Origin: a virus
IMG/VR virus record: IMGVR_UViG_3300042923_000773
Span: 1 to 40,781 of that record
Direction: 5' to 3' (one strand)
DNA: 40,781 nt
A program made the position numbers and the translations under genes. Position 1 is the stretch's first letter. Every line of letters starts with the position of its first letter. The notes below the pieces were generated by a model that saw only the letters and a program-made list of their open reading frames with translations, made no database searches and was not told the origin of the DNA. This document shows, piece after piece, positions 38,904-40,781 of this stretch.

Positions 38904-39247
38904 GCACGATCAAGACCCCCACCGTTCGCGTCGAGTGGAGCCTGTGGAAGGAAGAGATGCCCGTCGTGACCCGCAAGGTGAATGGCCGCACCCTCACAGT
39001 GCGGCCGCGAGAGCTTCGAGTCTCGAGTAGTCGCACCGATCTGTCTGACCTGTCGGTCTACATCGAGGGGACGACGATCAAGGCGAATGGTTCGGATGGG
39101 CAGCACCGGCGAGGGCACGGCTTCCACGCCAAGCCGTATTTCGCTGGCGAAGCCACACTCGAGGATCTGCCCGCATGGGCGCGTCCGTACCTCGATCGGG
39201 CGCGTGCCATTCTCGCCGCCGAGTCGACCGGGGAGGAGAACCGATGA
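38900..39247 (+). CDS. Hypothetical protein
   Basis: A 115-residue protein with beta-like N-terminus (TPTVRVEWSLWKEEMPVVTRKVNG) and C-terminal 'TLEDLPAWARPYLDRARAIL'. Ends STGEENR, the same type of junction as the end of rusA. No family recognised. Confidence 0.6.
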   Translation: MSTIKTPTVRVEWSLWKEEMPVVTRKVNGRTLTVRPRELRVSSSRTDLSDLSVYIEGTTIKANGSDGQHRRGHGFHAKPYFAGEATLEDLPAWARPYLDRARAILAAESTGEENR

Positions 39248-39591
39248 ACGATCTGGCGCTAGACCCGAAACCCTGGCTGTTCATCTCGGATCAAGTCTTC
39301 GGCGAGATTCGCTCCGACCACGACAAGGGCTACCACGACGTGAGCGGGACGTACTGGGTGTTCAGCCCCCGCTGCGACTTCGAGCAGGACCGAACGAAGT
39401 ACATCGCGGAAGCGGAGCGTGAGTCACGCGTCGCGGAAGCGAACAACCGAAACCGCGAGCGGCTGGACCGGCGCACACCCGCCGACCTGAAGCGCATGGA
39501 TCAGCGGGAAGAGTTCCTCCGCGAACGGGCGCTGAGTCACCATTCGACCGGATCGGACTATGCGCCGCCGACTGATATTTCCGGAACATGA
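39244..39591 (+). CDS. Hypothetical protein
   Basis: A 115-residue protein with a helical, very charged middle (YIAEAERESRVAEANNRNRERLDRR). ATGA overlap on the left. No family recognised. Confidence 0.6.
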   Translation: MNDLALDPKPWLFISDQVFGEIRSDHDKGYHDVSGTYWVFSPRCDFEQDRTKYIAEAERESRVAEANNRNRERLDRRTPADLKRMDQREEFLRERALSHHSTGSDYAPPTDISGT

Positions 39592-39609
39592 GCGAAAGGC
39601 TTATCCGCA

Positions 39610-40296
39610 ATGAGCGTTGACGTTGAACAACTCACCCGAGATCACAAGAAAGCGATCTCCACAGACGACGGCATCGAGTTCCATTCGGTGCCGTCTCTCA
39701 TTTCACAGCTGCGTGACGCCGTGTTCGGTGGCATGGAACGAGGGGCGGGCGCGACATCGAGCGGGTCGCGGATGCTGATCGACCCGGCAGCCCTCGACCT
39801 GTACCAGGACATCGACCGTGACATCACCGAAGCGTGGGTTGCGGCATTCAACCGTGTGCCATCCGCCGATAGACCGGAAACGCTCCTGTCCGAATGGGCT
39901 GCGTGGGCACAGGATGAAACGATCGTCACCGTCCGGCAGCGTGACGCGTACGCCTCCGCGCTCGTCGCCTACTGGGTCACCCGCATCGAGGACTTCTTCG
40001 ACCCGCCCCGGTCAGCCGAGATCCAGGCGGCGTGCATCGCGTGCGGTCAGGACCACATCCTCACCGACGTCGCGGGCGAATCGCGAAAGTCCACGGCACT
40101 CCGGTTCGTTCGCGACCGGGGGACTGGGGCAACGGTTCGGGCCGAATGTGCTGCGTGCGGAACGACGTGGACACCCGCCCAGTTCGAATACCTCGCGGAG
40201 AAGATCGGCATCGACGTCGCAACCAAGAAGCGCGAACACGAGGAACGGGAAGCCGCAGCCGAAGCCAAAGAAAACACGCGAATGACACGGTTGTAA
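39610..40296 (+). CDS. DUF7341-like phage protein with zinc ribbon
   Basis: A 228-residue protein. The middle 'DLYQDIDRDITEAWVAAFNR' and 'YWVTRIEDFFDPPRSAEIQAAC' followed by two CxxC pairs (CIACG and CAACG) match a right-end family of actinophages (DUF7341 type). The C-terminus is a charged helix. The family has no known function. It is the last gene before the right-end terminator. Confidence 0.75.
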   Translation: MSVDVEQLTRDHKKAISTDDGIEFHSVPSLISQLRDAVFGGMERGAGATSSGSRMLIDPAALDLYQDIDRDITEAWVAAFNRVPSADRPETLLSEWAAWAQDETIVTVRQRDAYASALVAYWVTRIEDFFDPPRSAEIQAACIACGQDHILTDVAGESRKSTALRFVRDRGTGATVRAECAACGTTWTPAQFEYLAEKIGIDVATKKREHEEREAAAEAKENTRMTRL

Positions 40297-40360
40297 TTCG
40301 GAACCGATTTCATGCTAGGATGAACCCGCTTGGAAGTAGTCTGTCTACTCCGCACAGTTC

Positions 40361-40395
40361 AGCCCCCGAACCGCACCGGTTAACGGGGGCTTTTC
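40361..40395 (+). terminator. Right-end intrinsic terminator
   Basis: AGCCCCCG (40361-40368) pairs with CGGGGGCT (40384-40391), with AACC/GGTT inside the loop and TTTT after. A smaller hairpin AGTAG/CTACT lies just upstream (40335-40349). It ends the rightward early operon. Confidence 0.88.
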
Positions 40396-40629
40396 TCATT
40401 CCTCCCGGGTGGCTCGCTTGGCAAAGCGGCGAATGCTCGGTCGAGGAAATGGCCGCCCACGTGACACGGGCCGGCCGACCATCTCGTTGCGGGTGCGCGC
40501 GACGAGAACCCACAAACACGCCCCTCGCATCATCGTGCGCGGCGTCAAACGGCGGAGCCGACAATCAGTCGCGGCCGCCACCCTCAAAATTTCACATAGC
40601 CGAGTTCCCCTGACGACAGGAAACGAACC
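40396..40629. other. Right-end non-coding region, possible cos
   Basis: About 230 bp between the terminator and the first gene of the next unit. Frames exist on both strands but look Arg/Pro/Ser-rich without start signals. In related phages the cohesive ends lie in this position, before the small DNA-binding gene and terminase. I see no exact cos signature. Confidence 0.5.
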
Positions 40630-40781
40630 GTGGCTCTCCTCGAGACCCTCAGCAACCCGCCCCAAAGAAGCACCGGCGGAAGATCCGTCATCGACATCTG
40701 GATCGACACCCTCAGCCCCGAAGACCACAACGCCGTGCTCGCCGCAGCACGCAACCCCGCCTGGCGACACACCGACCTCCT
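40547..40781. repeat. Right copy of 235-bp direct repeat
   Basis: Matches 1-235 with four substitutions, at 40674, 40710, 40715 and 40741. The repeat is cut by the window end, so its true length is unknown. Confidence 0.95.
40630..40781 (+). CDS. Second, partial copy of left-end small protein
   Basis: The GTG start and first 50 codons of the gene seen at 84-329. Two of the four changes are silent (third positions); the other two change Asn to Ser and Thr to Ala. The pattern fits natural divergence better than random read errors. The gene runs beyond the window. Confidence 0.85.
   Translation, partial: MALLETLSNPPQRSTGGRSVIDIWIDTLSPEDHNAVLAAARNPAWRHTDL

Noticed and set aside
40396-40770. Reverse 124-codon frame and forward frames at the right end
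   Set aside because: They cross the terminal repeat and the start of the left-end gene and lack ribosome sites.
1-40781. CRISPR array, tRNA genes, rRNA, insertion sequences, reverse transcriptase or DGR repeats
   Set aside because: Looked for on both strands; no regularly spaced direct repeats with spacers, no tRNA arms, no transposase and no template/variable repeat pair were seen.

Overview
The window reads as one complete genome unit of a temperate tailed phage (siphovirus) of a high-GC actinobacterium, most likely a Microbacteriaceae host such as Microbacterium. The case rests on a full head-neck-tail-lysis order, a tyrosine integrase with repressor and Cro, a WhiB-like protein, a DUF3263 protein, many tiny zinc-ribbon genes and many ATGA/GTGA gene overlaps. 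The host genus is inferred, not shown. The first 235 bases recur at 40547-40781 with four substitutions, so the repeating unit is 40,546 bp.

Layout. 0.1-4.1 kb: small DNA-binding protein, metallophosphoesterase, an HNH/AP2 homing-endonuclease-like gene, a chain of tiny genes, a lipoprotein with its own leaderless promoter, and an HNH nuclease. 4.2-14.3 kb: terminase, portal, MuF-like protein, scaffold, HK97-type capsid, connectors, tail tube, frameshifted tail chaperone and tape measure. 14.3-22.4 kb: minor tail proteins, M15 peptidase endolysin, four small membrane proteins and a beta-helix receptor-binding protein. 22.3-25.0 kb: an accessory island with genes on both strands, including a 453-residue O-antigen ligase/polymerase-type membrane protein. 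25.0-28.8 kb: lysogeny module (putative attP, integrase, a possible SOS-controlled peptide, divergent repressor and Cro, excisionase-like protein). 29.3-40.3 kb: a rightward early operon set of mostly very small genes, among which a RecB-like exonuclease, RusA resolvase, WhiB, NrdH redoxin, SSB and a cytosine methyltransferase can be recognised.

How it works together. Repressor and Cro face each other across 92 bp holding two copies of a GGTCA-N2-TGACC operator. A third operator copy, with a second shared motif, lies upstream of the integrase on a reverse promoter. Six genes that a lysogen could plausibly express, or that control lysogeny (lipoprotein, polymerase-like gene, its divergent partner, two small reverse-strand genes and the repressor), start directly at an ATG/GTG 6-7 nt after a TANNNT hexamer; the cro-like lytic gene has the same layout. 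I infer a set of leaderless promoters and a lysogenic-conversion island that may alter the host surface glycan and exclude other phages. That inference is the most interesting hypothesis here and needs database and experimental testing.
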